A stretch of 64,000 bases of DNA from Candidatus Defluviibacterium haderslevense (GCA_016712225.1 JADJRL010000003.1:3485501-3549500), one strand, 5' to 3'; counted from the first letter of the stretch, positions 26,337 through 35,461 are shown. Notes: generated by a model from the sequence alone, not told the origin. Numbers and translations are program-made.

Positions 26337-26928
26337 GTTGTAATAATTTGATATCGTCAATAAATCGGTTTACGTCCTTTTCATCAGTGCCAAGAGAAAA
26401 AGATCTGATGTGATGGGCAGTATCTACTAAAAGTATCCAGCCACTATGATCTATTCCACCAGGTGCTGTAGGATCATCCATTGCTGTACTTAAAAATCCA
26501 TTGGCAATATTTTTAGTATCATTGTATTCGTTTCCTCTTAATAGATGAAAATTATTATTTTGTACACCTAATTTTGATTTATATTGTTTTAATCTAGGGA
26601 TGGTGTCTTTTCTGTGATCCAAACTAAAACATATATAAGCTAATTGACTATCTCCTTTAAATGTTTCTTCGAGTCGCATCATGCTTCGCATGACTTTTGG
26701 GCAAATCGTTTGACAAGATGTAAAGAAAAATGTGGCTAATAAGATGTTGCCTTGCAATGATTTTAAACTAACCATTTGGCTATCCTGATTCATGTAATCG
26801 AAATCTGGAACTTTTGCATATACTGTATCGCCTAATTCGAAGTATCGATTTCCTAATATTGGAAGTTTTTTGTCCTTACAAGAAGTTACAATTAGGAGAA
26901 ACAATAATGAAGGTATTAGAAAGCGCAT
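26317..26928 (-). CDS. SCO1/SenC-family copper chaperone
   Basis: A 203-residue thioredoxin-fold lipoprotein (lipobox LIVTS-Cys17). Copper ligands are Cys72 and Cys76 in SCQTICP, with the distal histidine His161 in GGIDHSGW. This is the full SCO1 set needed to metallate the CuA site of cytochrome c oxidase or to act in periplasmic thiol redox. The peptide VPDFDYMNQDSQMVSLKSLQG opens the domain. It is followed by a cytochrome c gene with overlapping coding sequence. Confidence 0.9.
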   Translation of the reverse strand: MRFLIPSLLFLLIVTSCKDKKLPILGNRYFELGDTVYAKVPDFDYMNQDSQMVSLKSLQGNILLATFFFTSCQTICPKVMRSMMRLEETFKGDSQLAYICFSLDHRKDTIPRLKQYKSKLGVQNNNFHLLRGNEYNDTKNIANGFLSTAMDDPTAPGGIDHSGWILLVDTAHHIRSFSLGTDEKDVNRFIDDIKLLQHEMGRH

Positions 26929-26984
26929 AAAACTATTTTAAAGAATAACCGATATGTTGTGTTTTGGTTTAGATTGATATGATC

Positions 26985-27623
26985 TTAACTATCCATACTT
27001 TTTCGTCCATATATTTTACAAATCGGACATTGTTCCTTTATGTGCCCTCTTGCGGGACAATAGGTACGTCCAAAATATATAATCTGTAAATGCAATTTAT
27101 TCCACAGAGATTCGGGGAATAATTTTTTAAGGTCTTTTTCAGTTTGGGTTACATTTTTACCTGTACTTAATCCCCATCGATAAGCCAATCTGTGGATGTG
27201 AGTATCCACAGGAAAAGCAGGAACACCAAAAGCCTGAGACATAACTACAGAAGCTGTCTTATGGCCTACTCCAGGTAATGCTTCTAGTTGGTTGAATTGA
27301 TTTGGTACAATGCCGTTATATTCTGTTACAAGAATGGATGACAATTGATAGATAGCTTTGGATTTAGCAGGAGATAGCCCACAAGGCCTTATGATATCTT
27401 GTATCTCTTCCATACTATGTTGAATCATATCAAATGGATTGGACGCCATTTTAAATAGTATAGGAGTTATTTTATTGACTCGTTCATCTGTGCACTGTGC
27501 CGATAATAAAACAGCTATTAGCAGCGTGTAAGGATCCTTGTGCATTAATGGAATCGGTACCTCCGGAAAAAGCAACTCCAAAATTTCACTAATGTGTTTC
27601 GCTTTTTCTTTTTTAATCGACAT
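26985..27623 (-). CDS. nth: Endonuclease III-like DNA glycosylase/AP lyase
   Basis: A 212-residue HhH-GPD base-excision repair enzyme that removes oxidised pyrimidines. The helix-hairpin-helix LEALPGVGHKTA carries catalytic Lys122, and Asp140 lies in PVDTHIHRLAYRWGL, matching E. coli Lys120/Asp138. The C-terminal iron-sulfur loop is unusual: Cys189-x9-Cys199-x2-Cys202, with no fourth cysteine (C-x6-C-x2-C-x5-C in E. coli). The cluster may be absent or use another ligand such as His194. It overlaps the acyl-CoA reductase gene by 11 bp. Confidence 0.9.
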   Translation of the reverse strand: MSIKKEKAKHISEILELLFPEVPIPLMHKDPYTLLIAVLLSAQCTDERVNKITPILFKMASNPFDMIQHSMEEIQDIIRPCGLSPAKSKAIYQLSSILVTEYNGIVPNQFNQLEALPGVGHKTASVVMSQAFGVPAFPVDTHIHRLAYRWGLSTGKNVTQTEKDLKKLFPESLWNKLHLQIIYFGRTYCPARGHIKEQCPICKIYGRKSMDS

Positions 27624-28650
27624 ATTCTTGTTGAAGTGAAATTAAGAAATTCATGATGTCCATTTCATCCGGATAATCAAGAAGGCCTGGTAATTGTGAT
27701 GTGCCGAAAGGGGTAACAAGTATGAAATCTAAGTTTTTATTGGATACAATGCATTGTAATTTGTTTGCATGTTCAGCAATCTTATGCTTAAGATCTTCTT
27801 CATCTAAATAGTACTCAAAATGGATAGTGGCAAGTGGAGACCCCAATTGTGTGTTTTCAATGAATAATATAGTTTCGCCTTGTAAAAAATGTACTGGATT
27901 TATTAACGAAATGGCTAATTGAAAATCATAATTATTCTGAAATTTAGTGTGATTTCTAACATAAGAATAATGGCTGTCTAAGGTTTTTAATAATGGAGAA
28001 AAATCATAATTAAAAGGCACATAAATTTTACTTACATTTCTACAACCGAGCCCGTAATAGTAAAAAATATCTTTTCCCAATTCAATGAAATCAAATTCAG
28101 TTTCATCCCCATTTAAAATGGCAATACTATTGCGATGACCTCGAATGATATTTGGTTTTTTTTGAAAATAATGTTTGAAATGATTCGCTGCTAAATCACT
28201 TCCAGTAGCAATTACAGCATCATAATCATGAATTCGTTCTGTGAATTCAATGCGACTCGCTATCGATGGATCACAATCCTGAATCAGGTCTTTAATCCAA
28301 TGGTAAAGGACCGTATCTTTTTCTGAAAGTTTAACTTGAGCCTTGTATCCACATACTAATACACAAAGTAAATCCTGAAATGAAACCAATGGTATATTGC
28401 CTGCAGAAATGATTGCAATGGTTTTTATTTTAGTGATTTGAGTAAGATTGTATTGGGATAACCATGTTCTTAATGAATCAGAATCCAAGTACCTGTTCGA
28501 AATAGCATTCAACATACGATGAATCTCTTCCAATGTAAACCATTGATTTTTTTGGAATGCGGTGTGAAATACTTCTATTTCAGATGTTGAATATTCATCA
28601 ACTTTTTGTTTCAGTTTATTAAAAAAATTAATTGCTGATTCCATATTCAT
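27613..28650 (-). CDS. LuxC-like acyl-CoA reductase
   Basis: A 345-residue protein of the LuxC acyl-CoA reductase family, which reduces acyl-CoA or acyl-protein thioesters to aldehydes with NADPH. The catalytic cysteine is Cys203 in YYYGLGCRNVSKIYVP, in the aldehyde-dehydrogenase-like fold; TIAIISAGNIPLVSFQDLL begins the nucleotide-binding region. The start is at MNMES or two codons later. It is coupled to nth by overlapping ends. No luxD, luxE or luciferase genes are present; in Bacteroidota such proteins occur outside luminescence. Confidence 0.82.
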   Translation of the reverse strand: MNMESAINFFNKLKQKVDEYSTSEIEVFHTAFQKNQWFTLEEIHRMLNAISNRYLDSDSLRTWLSQYNLTQITKIKTIAIISAGNIPLVSFQDLLCVLVCGYKAQVKLSEKDTVLYHWIKDLIQDCDPSIASRIEFTERIHDYDAVIATGSDLAANHFKHYFQKKPNIIRGHRNSIAILNGDETEFDFIELGKDIFYYYGLGCRNVSKIYVPFNYDFSPLLKTLDSHYSYVRNHTKFQNNYDFQLAISLINPVHFLQGETILFIENTQLGSPLATIHFEYYLDEEDLKHKIAEHANKLQCIVSNKNLDFILVTPFGTSQLPGLLDYPDEMDIMNFLISLQQEYVD

Positions 28651-28686
28651 TTATTGTACATTAGACTTGACCATCAATTTTTCAAA

Positions 28687-29769
28687 TTAGTCTTCCCAAA
28701 CTTCATTATTATCCACCAGTTGTTCTTTTCTATGGCTTACATAGTGGCGCCATTTCTCAACTAATTGTGTAAAATCATCCGGAGGTGGGATTTCGAAAAA
28801 CATTTTTTCATTTGTATGTGGGTGAATAAATCCAAGGCTTCTTGCATGTAATGCAAACCGGGGTACCATTTTATAACAATTTTGAATAAACTGTTTATAT
28901 TTTGTAAAGACAGTTCCTTTTAAAATGCTGTCGCCACCATATCGCTCGTCATTAAATAAAGGATGACCATGATGTTTTAGATGAATGCGTATCTGATGGG
29001 TTCTTCCGGTTTCTAATTTGCATTTAATGAGACTGACAAAGTAAAAGGATTCAATCAATTCATAATGAGTTATAGCGTGTTTCCCTTGAAGTCCATCTGA
29101 GAATAAGAACATTTTATGTCGGTTATGAGGATCACGCCCAATATTTCCTGTTATTGTTCCAATATTTGGTAATGGTTCACCCCAAACAAGAGCCATGTAT
29201 TCTCGTTCAATAGTGTGATCAAAAAATTGTTTGGATAAATGGACATGCGCAAAGTCTGTTTTTGCAATAATCAATATTCCGGATGTCTCTTTGTCGATGC
29301 GGTGTACTAATCCATATCGTTCGCGACTTGGCGGAGCACTTGTTTCAGTTCTTTGTTTACCAAAATAACCTGCTAAAGCATTGACTAAAGTTCCATTGCT
29401 ATGGCCACCTGCCGGATGTACAACCATGCCTGGCTTTTTATTGACCAACATAATATGATCATCTTCATAAAGTATATCTAATGGAATATCTTCTGCAATA
29501 ATATCATCACTATCATGAAATTTTGGAAAAATAACATCGCATATATCCCCGGGCCTTATTTTGTAATTGGATTTAACAGGCTTGGAATTAAGGGTTATCA
29601 TTCCGGCAGTTATAGCATTTTGAATTTTATTTCGGGATACTTTAGGAATTCGATCGGTGAGATATTGATCCAAGCGCATGGTCCCTTGTTTAGGATCAAT
29701 AACAAATTGCATGATCTCGTATTCGTTGTCTTCAGCTATTTCATTTTGATCTTCATTCATGGTATGCAT
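28687..29769 (-). CDS. rluD: RluA/RluD-family 23S rRNA pseudouridine synthase
   Basis: A 360-residue enzyme with an N-terminal S4 RNA-binding domain (about 20-80: RLDQYLTDRIPKVSRNKIQN) and the RluA catalytic domain. The catalytic aspartate is in LVHRIDKETSGILIIAKT, and the active-site block GRTHQIRIHLKHHGHPLFND follows. Length and layout match RluD, which modifies helix 69 positions 1911/1915/1917 of 23S rRNA, although RluA subfamilies can be hard to separate. A short acidic N-terminal extension (NEDQNEIAEDNEYEI) precedes the S4 domain; the start could be this methionine or MNEDQ three codons later. Confidence 0.85.
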   Translation of the reverse strand: MHTMNEDQNEIAEDNEYEIMQFVIDPKQGTMRLDQYLTDRIPKVSRNKIQNAITAGMITLNSKPVKSNYKIRPGDICDVIFPKFHDSDDIIAEDIPLDILYEDDHIMLVNKKPGMVVHPAGGHSNGTLVNALAGYFGKQRTETSAPPSRERYGLVHRIDKETSGILIIAKTDFAHVHLSKQFFDHTIEREYMALVWGEPLPNIGTITGNIGRDPHNRHKMFLFSDGLQGKHAITHYELIESFYFVSLIKCKLETGRTHQIRIHLKHHGHPLFNDERYGGDSILKGTVFTKYKQFIQNCYKMVPRFALHARSLGFIHPHTNEKMFFEIPPPDDFTQLVEKWRHYVSHRKEQLVDNNEVWED

Positions 29770-29789
29770 ATGGTTTGGTCTGCAGGATG

Positions 29790-29808
29790 TAATTTTGGCA
29801 CAAAATTA
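29790..29808. promoter_or_regulatory. Palindrome carrying back-to-back -7 boxes
   Basis: TAATTTTG (29790-29797), spacer GCA, CAAAATTA (29801-29808) form a perfect 8-bp inverted repeat. Each arm read outward matches the -7 box TANNTTTG, one for the PLP enzyme (plus) and one for rluD (minus). Neither has a TTTG at the ideal -33 distance. Confidence 0.45.
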
Positions 29809-29813
29809 TGATT

Positions 29814-31022
29814 ATGAACCGCAAAGCTATAAAACACTTCGCAACCCTTTGCGCAAAAGGTGTTAATGATCCCAAAACAACGAAACCTCATCAACTACCC
29901 ATATATGCCACAGCAGGATTTGAATTCGAAACGAGTATAGAGAGTATAAATAGTTTCCAACAGCAGCCCGGTACCCATGTATACAGTCGTTATGGTAATC
30001 CTACGGTAGAAGCCGTGGCGCAAAAAATTGCTGATTTAGAAGCTTTTGGAACAGGGAAGGAAGCATATGGCTTATTGACCAGTTCAGGACAGTCGGCTGT
30101 ACATTTGGTTATTCAAAGTTTGTTAAAGCCAGGAGATGTAATAATTACCCAAGGGAATTTGTATGGAGGGACCACTGAATTATTCAAAAAGGTTTTTGGT
30201 CAAAGTAATATTGACATACAGTTTGTTGATTTTAGCAGCAAGGAGGCTATAATTGCCATGTTGCAAAAATATGCTCAAAACAAGGTGATATATATTGAAA
30301 CACCCGCTAATCCCACTTTGAGTTGTATTGATATCCAAATGGTTAGTGATGTTGCAAAAACTTATGGAGTTTTGGTGATTGTTGATAATACTTTTTGTAC
30401 CCCATATATTCAACGTCCCTTGAGTCTAGGTGCGGATTTAGTTATTCATTCCACAACCAAATTTCTTCACGGGCATGGAGCCTCAATGGGTGGTGTAGTT
30501 GTGGGATCGGACAAAGCACTTATAAAAGGCAAAATTTGGGAATTCTATAAGTTAATAGGGTGCAATGCAAGTCCTTTTGAAGCCTGGTTAATTTATTTGG
30601 GACTTAAAACCTTATCTATCCGAATGAAAACACAAAGTGACAATGCGCTTGAAATTGCACAGTTCCTTGATTCCCATGATAAAATAGCTACCGTCAATTA
30701 TCCCGGTCTTACGAGCCATAGAGATCATAGTTTGGCTTGTCGTCAAATGAATGGATTTGGAGCATTGATTAGTTTTGATATCAAAGGTACTTATGAAGAC
30801 GCCATTACACTTATGGATGCTTTAGAATTATGTGCCATGGTTCCAACCTTAGGGGAGACAGATACTATGATATTACATCCTGCTTCATCGTCGCATGTTA
30901 AAATAGATAAGAATATTAGGATGCAATATGGCATTACGGATACCTTGATACGGCTGTCGGTAGGATTAGAAGCACCAGAGGATATTATTGCTGATTTAAA
31001 TTATGCCCTTTCTAAGATGTAA
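29814..31022 (+). CDS. Trans-sulfuration family PLP enzyme (Met gamma-lyase / sulfhydrylase-like)
   Basis: A 402-residue fold-type I PLP enzyme counted from MNRKAI. The ATG two codons upstream overlaps the -7 palindrome, so I prefer this start. Motifs are HVYSRYGNPTVE (55-66), SSGQSA (90-95), NLYGGTTELF with YGGT at 117-120, VIVDNTFCTPYIQRP, and the Schiff-base lysine Lys216 in VIHSTTKFLHGHG. The FLHGHG context and the late RLSVGLEAPEDI suggest O-acetylhomoserine sulfhydrylase, methionine gamma-lyase or cystathionine gamma-synthase/lyase. It differs clearly from the MetC-like paralogue at 2.1 kb. Confidence 0.82.
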   Translation: MNRKAIKHFATLCAKGVNDPKTTKPHQLPIYATAGFEFETSIESINSFQQQPGTHVYSRYGNPTVEAVAQKIADLEAFGTGKEAYGLLTSSGQSAVHLVIQSLLKPGDVIITQGNLYGGTTELFKKVFGQSNIDIQFVDFSSKEAIIAMLQKYAQNKVIYIETPANPTLSCIDIQMVSDVAKTYGVLVIVDNTFCTPYIQRPLSLGADLVIHSTTKFLHGHGASMGGVVVGSDKALIKGKIWEFYKLIGCNASPFEAWLIYLGLKTLSIRMKTQSDNALEIAQFLDSHDKIATVNYPGLTSHRDHSLACRQMNGFGALISFDIKGTYEDAITLMDALELCAMVPTLGETDTMILHPASSSHVKIDKNIRMQYGITDTLIRLSVGLEAPEDIIADLNYALSKM

Positions 31023-31099
31023 GTTTGAAGTTTTAATAAAAATAGCTCGCTAATTACGAGTAGATTGTTTACATTTGTTAAACAAAAAAATTAAATATT

Positions 31100-31669
31100 A
31101 TGAGAAATTCTATTTTATCCATGCTCCTTTTTTTAGCTATTTGTTTAGAAAGTAGTGTTCTTGTTGCCCAAAATGATACCAAAAATTCAAAAATACCGCG
31201 CCATGTTGTTTTTGCAGAATTATTGGGACCTGGTATGTCATTGAGTGTTAACTATGATTTTCGATTTGGAAATCAAATTGATGGTTTAGGGATGCGTATT
31301 GGTATAGGTGGCTATAAATTCAATGAAAATGATCGTTTTAGTTTGCCGATAGGTTTGAATTATTTAGTAGGTAGAAAAAATATGTTTTTTGAATTAGGAG
31401 GAAATGTAGTTTATTCCTCAAGCGGATTCTTTTTAGCTAATGGATTTGTTTTTGATTTTGACGATAATGAATATTCGACAGGAAAACTACTTGGAGTTCT
31501 TAACTTAGGAATGAGAAGACAAGCTGTTGAGGGTGGTTTTAATTTTAGAGCTTCAATCAATCCTGTTTTCGGTGTTCAAAAAACAAGAGATATTTTCACT
31601 AACGTTGAAACTGAAGAGTTTTTCTTCTGGCCACTTTATGGAGGTGTTTCTTTTGGGTATAGTTTTTAA
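31100..31669 (+). CDS. Small outer-membrane beta-barrel protein, function unknown
   Basis: A 189-residue exported protein with a signal peptide (MLLFLAICLESSVLVAQ). The mature chain alternates hydrophobic and polar residues in short strands (SLSVNYDFRF, GMRIGIGGYKF, FSLPIGLNYLVG, MFFELGGNVVYS) and ends in an aromatic residue (SFGYSF), the usual BAM signal. It is probably an eight-stranded barrel. A -7 box TACATTTG (31070-31077) lies 22 bp before the ATG, so it has its own promoter. No specific role can be assigned. Confidence 0.75.
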   Translation: MRNSILSMLLFLAICLESSVLVAQNDTKNSKIPRHVVFAELLGPGMSLSVNYDFRFGNQIDGLGMRIGIGGYKFNENDRFSLPIGLNYLVGRKNMFFELGGNVVYSSSGFFLANGFVFDFDDNEYSTGKLLGVLNLGMRRQAVEGGFNFRASINPVFGVQKTRDIFTNVETEEFFFWPLYGGVSFGYSF

Positions 31670-31720
31670 GAAATGAGAATTTTGATTTGTAGTAATTTAC
31701 TGAGTTAGTATTAATTAAAT

Positions 31721-32791
31721 TCATTCATTCATTTTCTTACTTTGATGCTGTATCGATTCGATATGAATGGCTTCTATTAAAGAAAAAATAAATTCCTGAC
31801 TTAAGTTTTTTTCGTCAGCAAGATGAGATAAACGTTTTATAATTTCATCCCAGCGTTGAGGTTGAAAGATGGCAATGCCTGCATTTTTTTTCTCTGCTCC
31901 AATTTGTTCAGCCAAAGTCATTCGGGCAGATAAAAGCTCAATCAGTTGATGATCGATTTCATTGATTTGATTTCGGAAATGTATGATTTGATGATTGAAT
32001 TTTTCATCGTGGGAATGAATGGAGCGTTGTATTAGTCGATCTAATATATGTTCTTTAAAATAGCTTGGAGTAACTTGTTGGTCTGCATCACTCAATGCTT
32101 CTGAAGGATTGGGATGTAGCTCTGCCATAATACCATCAAAATTAAGGTCCATGGCTATTTGAGCAATTTCCAATAAATGCTTAGGGCTTCCACTAATGTG
32201 ACTGATGTCGGCAATTAATTGAATTTCCGGAAGAACCCTTCTAAGTTCTATTGGAATTTGCCATCTCGGGACATTTCTATAAATGGAATTACCATAGAAT
32301 GAAAATCCTCTATGGATGGCACTTATTTGATGTATCCCAGCCTTATAAATGCGTTCTATGGCACCAATCCAAAGATGAAGATCCGGATTGAGTGGGTTTT
32401 TTATCATTATGGGTATAGCCGTGCCTTTTAATGCATCTGCAATTTCCTGAACATAGAACGGATTAACGGTCGTACGGGCTCCAATCCATAATACATCTAT
32501 ACCAGCTTTCAAACAAGCTTCCACGTGTTCAGCATTGGCTACCTCAGTACATACTGGAATGTTGTATTTGTCTCTTATTTCAACCAACCATTTCAATGCC
32601 TCTGCTCCTCTGCCCTGGAAGTGTCCGGGCCTGGTCCTTGGTTTCCAAACCCCGGCTCGAATTAAATCAGGATTTAATGGAGTTGTTGCATTCATCAATG
32701 CTTCTAGCTGTTCAGGGGATTCAGCGCTACAAGGGCCTAAAACAAGGATTTTACGATGATTTGGATTCGAAATGGCAGGACTAATATTCAA
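31721..32791 (-). CDS. Bifunctional DAHP synthase / chorismate mutase
   Basis: A 356-residue fusion that catalyses the first step of the shikimate pathway and the branch to prephenate. Residues 1 to ~255 are a KDSA/DAHP synthase type Ibeta barrel: VLGPCSAESPEQL, RAGVWKPRTRPGHFQG, CTEVANAEH, WIGARTTVNPF and DISHISGSP. Residues ~265-350 are an AroQ chorismate mutase helix bundle (RNQINEIDHQLIELLSARM and AEQIGAEKK). The DAHPS-CM order is common in Bacteroidota; the mutase domain often also serves as the feedback sensor, likely for prephenate or aromatic amino acids. Confidence 0.92.
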   Translation of the reverse strand: MNISPAISNPNHRKILVLGPCSAESPEQLEALMNATTPLNPDLIRAGVWKPRTRPGHFQGRGAEALKWLVEIRDKYNIPVCTEVANAEHVEACLKAGIDVLWIGARTTVNPFYVQEIADALKGTAIPIMIKNPLNPDLHLWIGAIERIYKAGIHQISAIHRGFSFYGNSIYRNVPRWQIPIELRRVLPEIQLIADISHISGSPKHLLEIAQIAMDLNFDGIMAELHPNPSEALSDADQQVTPSYFKEHILDRLIQRSIHSHDEKFNHQIIHFRNQINEIDHQLIELLSARMTLAEQIGAEKKNAGIAIFQPQRWDEIIKRLSHLADEKNLSQEFIFSLIEAIHIESIQHQSKKMNE

Positions 32792-32893
32792 TGTTTTCTA
32801 TTGAGTTACATAGTAAATGAAAATTCTAATGATTTGTTTACTTCTAAGGCTGAACAATTTGCATTTATTAACCTTAGTAATTAAATTTATTTT

Positions 32894-35356
32894 ATGAGAT
32901 TATTTTTACCAGCATTATTGATGATTTGCTATTTAGGAACCATTAATGCACAACCAGCATCTGAACTTCTTGAAAAAATAAAAAAATTAAATGTTTTAGG
33001 TTCAGTTCTTTATGTTGCTGCGCATCCTGATGATGAAAATACCAGGTTAATCAGTAATCTGTCTAAAGACCAAAAACTACGTACGGCCTATGTATCATTA
33101 ACTAGGGGAGATGGAGGTCAGAATTTAATTGGCTCTGAATTAGATGAATTTTTAGGAGTTATTAGAACCAATGAATTATTGCAAGCCAGAAAAATTGATG
33201 GTGGAATTCAATATTTTACAAGAGCAAATGATTTTGGATATTCAAAAAATGCTGAAGAAACATTTTCGATATGGAATAAAGATTCCATATTATTAGATGT
33301 AATGCGGGTCATTCGAACATTTAAACCTGATGTTATTATTTCCAGGTTCGATTATAGAACAAGTGGAAAAACCCATGGACATCACACTGCTTCTGCCATT
33401 TTAGCTAAAGAGGCGTTTGAGAAATCGTCAAGTGGATTATTTATGAATCAGACTTTATCGGATTTAGAGCCCGTTACAGTTAGTAGACTTTTTTTTAACA
33501 CGTCTTATTTTTTTTGGGGCTCAAAAGAAAAGTTTGATGCAGCAGACAAGTCCGATTTATATTCATTAGATGTAGGCACGTATTTTCCTGCATTAGGCTA
33601 TTCCAATAATGAGATCGCTGCATTGAGTAGAAGCATGCACAAATCACAGGGCTTTGGTATAAACAGCTCCAGAGGAGTTTCTATGGAATATTTTGAACGT
33701 ATTGATCAAAAAAAGAATCCAAGAGAGCAGTCTCCATTTGATGGTTTAGATTTTACCTGGAATCGAGTTAACGGTGGTGGTAATATTCAAAAGATTATTG
33801 ATCAAGTAATTGTTGAATTTGATGTTAATGTACCTTCAAAAAGTATCCCATTATTACAAAAAGCTGAAAAATATATTGCTGAACTTTCTCCTGGTCATTG
33901 GAGAGATATTAAACTTAAAGATATACAAGAAATCATATTCCAATGTGCTGGATTATATACGGAAGGATTTGTTGACAAACAAGTACTTTCAAGCGGTGCA
34001 ACGATTAAATTGAATACTGAAATCATTCATAGGTCTCAGACCAACATTAAACTCCAAAGTATTGTCGTACAACCTATGGTATTAGACACTACATTTAATT
34101 CTCAATTGGTGAACAATAAAGCTAATTATTGGTCAGCTACGATAACGATTCCTCAAGCAGAATCTACTGCGCCTTTCTGGCTTTTTAATGGTCGAGGAAA
34201 TGCAGTATATACCTTTGATCATCCGAAAACAAGTATATTGCCAGAGTCGGATCGTAAATTAAGAATCCAGTTTAATGTTTTAATTAACGAAATTCCTTAC
34301 TCCATTTCTAAACCGATCATTTTTAAAAATGATGACCCGGTCCTAGGTGAAATCCGTCAACCCCTGGATATCATTCCTGCATTAATTATCAAACCCTTCG
34401 ATCCTTTAGTTTTAGTGCCACAAGGAAAAAATGCAGATTTTAGTTTTACCATTAAATCAAACGTAAGACAACAAAAAGGTATTATCAGTTTTGAAGCACC
34501 TGAAGGAATTGTAGTAGAACCTAGTACAATTCCGTATCATTTCATTGATTCAAGCGGTGAATTTAAAATTCAAATTAAAGTTAAATCACTCACTAAAAAC
34601 AACAGACTTGAAGAAATTAAAATATTTAATAATGGCGAAAAATTATTTACACATTCAACAATAAAATACAATCACATCCCCTGGCAAAATGTATTGATTC
34701 CTTCAAAAATTAAAGTGAGTGCTCTTGATTTAAAAATTAAACAGAAACGTATAGCTTATATTAATGGCGCCGGAGATTATATTGACGAGGCTTTGATCAA
34801 AATGGGATACAAAGTAGATGTTATTCCTTCATCGAATCTGAATTTCGTGAATAACAAAAACTATGATGTGTTGGTGTTTGGAATCAGAGCCTTAAATAAT
34901 CAGGAAGATTTGACGAATTGCAAAGAATTTATAATAAATTTTGCAAAAAATGGAGGTAAAGTTATTTTTCAATATAATACAGCTCATGAATTGGTGACTC
35001 AGAACTTTGTACCTGGAGAATTTAAGATTTCCAGGGATCGTGTCACTAATGAAAAAGCAGAAGTTCGGATCTTAATAGCAAAACATCCTGTATTTCATCA
35101 ACCAAATAAAATTGAGTCCAGTGATTTCAATGATTGGGTCCAAGAACGAGGTTTGTATTTTCCGAGTACCTATGACAATACCTATGAGGAATTATTATCA
35201 ATGAATGATCCGGATGAAAAGCCTCTGAAAAGTGGCATTTTATGTCATAAGGAAGGAAAGGGTTATATCATTTATACTCCTTTGGCGTGGTTTCGCCAAT
35301 TGCCTGCAGGTGTACCTGGAGCCTATCGATTATTCAGTAATATCATTTCATATTAA
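32894..35356 (+). CDS. Exported PIG-L/LmbE-family deacetylase, multidomain
   Basis: An 820-residue exported protein (signal MRLFLPALLMICYLGTINAQ). Residues ~35-270 are a PIG-L/LmbE zinc deacetylase: AAHPDDE (His44, Asp46, Asp47, Glu48) and the later GKTHGHHTAS. A long beta-rich middle follows (about 330-600), then a Rossmann-like C-terminal domain (RIAYINGAGDYIDEAL, NYDVLVFGIRALNN, GGKVIFQYNT) resembling the glutamine-amidotransferase-like or ThuA fold. PIG-L enzymes remove acetyl groups from GlcNAc-type sugars. It is tightly followed by a microprotein and an SSS symporter, suggesting uptake of the deacetylated product. Confidence 0.85.
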   Translation: MRLFLPALLMICYLGTINAQPASELLEKIKKLNVLGSVLYVAAHPDDENTRLISNLSKDQKLRTAYVSLTRGDGGQNLIGSELDEFLGVIRTNELLQARKIDGGIQYFTRANDFGYSKNAEETFSIWNKDSILLDVMRVIRTFKPDVIISRFDYRTSGKTHGHHTASAILAKEAFEKSSSGLFMNQTLSDLEPVTVSRLFFNTSYFFWGSKEKFDAADKSDLYSLDVGTYFPALGYSNNEIAALSRSMHKSQGFGINSSRGVSMEYFERIDQKKNPREQSPFDGLDFTWNRVNGGGNIQKIIDQVIVEFDVNVPSKSIPLLQKAEKYIAELSPGHWRDIKLKDIQEIIFQCAGLYTEGFVDKQVLSSGATIKLNTEIIHRSQTNIKLQSIVVQPMVLDTTFNSQLVNNKANYWSATITIPQAESTAPFWLFNGRGNAVYTFDHPKTSILPESDRKLRIQFNVLINEIPYSISKPIIFKNDDPVLGEIRQPLDIIPALIIKPFDPLVLVPQGKNADFSFTIKSNVRQQKGIISFEAPEGIVVEPSTIPYHFIDSSGEFKIQIKVKSLTKNNRLEEIKIFNNGEKLFTHSTIKYNHIPWQNVLIPSKIKVSALDLKIKQKRIAYINGAGDYIDEALIKMGYKVDVIPSSNLNFVNNKNYDVLVFGIRALNNQEDLTNCKEFIINFAKNGGKVIFQYNTAHELVTQNFVPGEFKISRDRVTNEKAEVRILIAKHPVFHQPNKIESSDFNDWVQERGLYFPSTYDNTYEELLSMNDPDEKPLKSGILCHKEGKGYIIYTPLAWFRQLPAGVPGAYRLFSNIISY

Positions 35357-35460
35357 TGGAAGATCAAAGAGATTTTAAAAAGTATTATATCTTTTTGTTT
35401 TTAGGGTTGATCATTGTCATTGGATTTCTTTTTGTTTTAGCTAAGGTTTATTCTGTGTAA
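35356..35460 (+). CDS. 34-residue single-span membrane microprotein
   Basis: A 34-codon frame whose ATG overlaps the stop of the PIG-L gene (TAATG) and whose stop ends one base before the symporter ATG. It reads MEDQRDFKKYY, then a hydrophobic run IFLFLGLIIVIGFLFVLA, then KVYSV: a charged N-terminus and one full membrane helix. The exact fit in a 105-bp slot between two tightly packed genes argues for a real gene. It may be a small subunit or assembly factor of the symporter. No homologue can be named. Confidence 0.7.
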   Translation: MEDQRDFKKYYIFLFLGLIIVIGFLFVLAKVYSV

Positions 35461-35461
35461 T

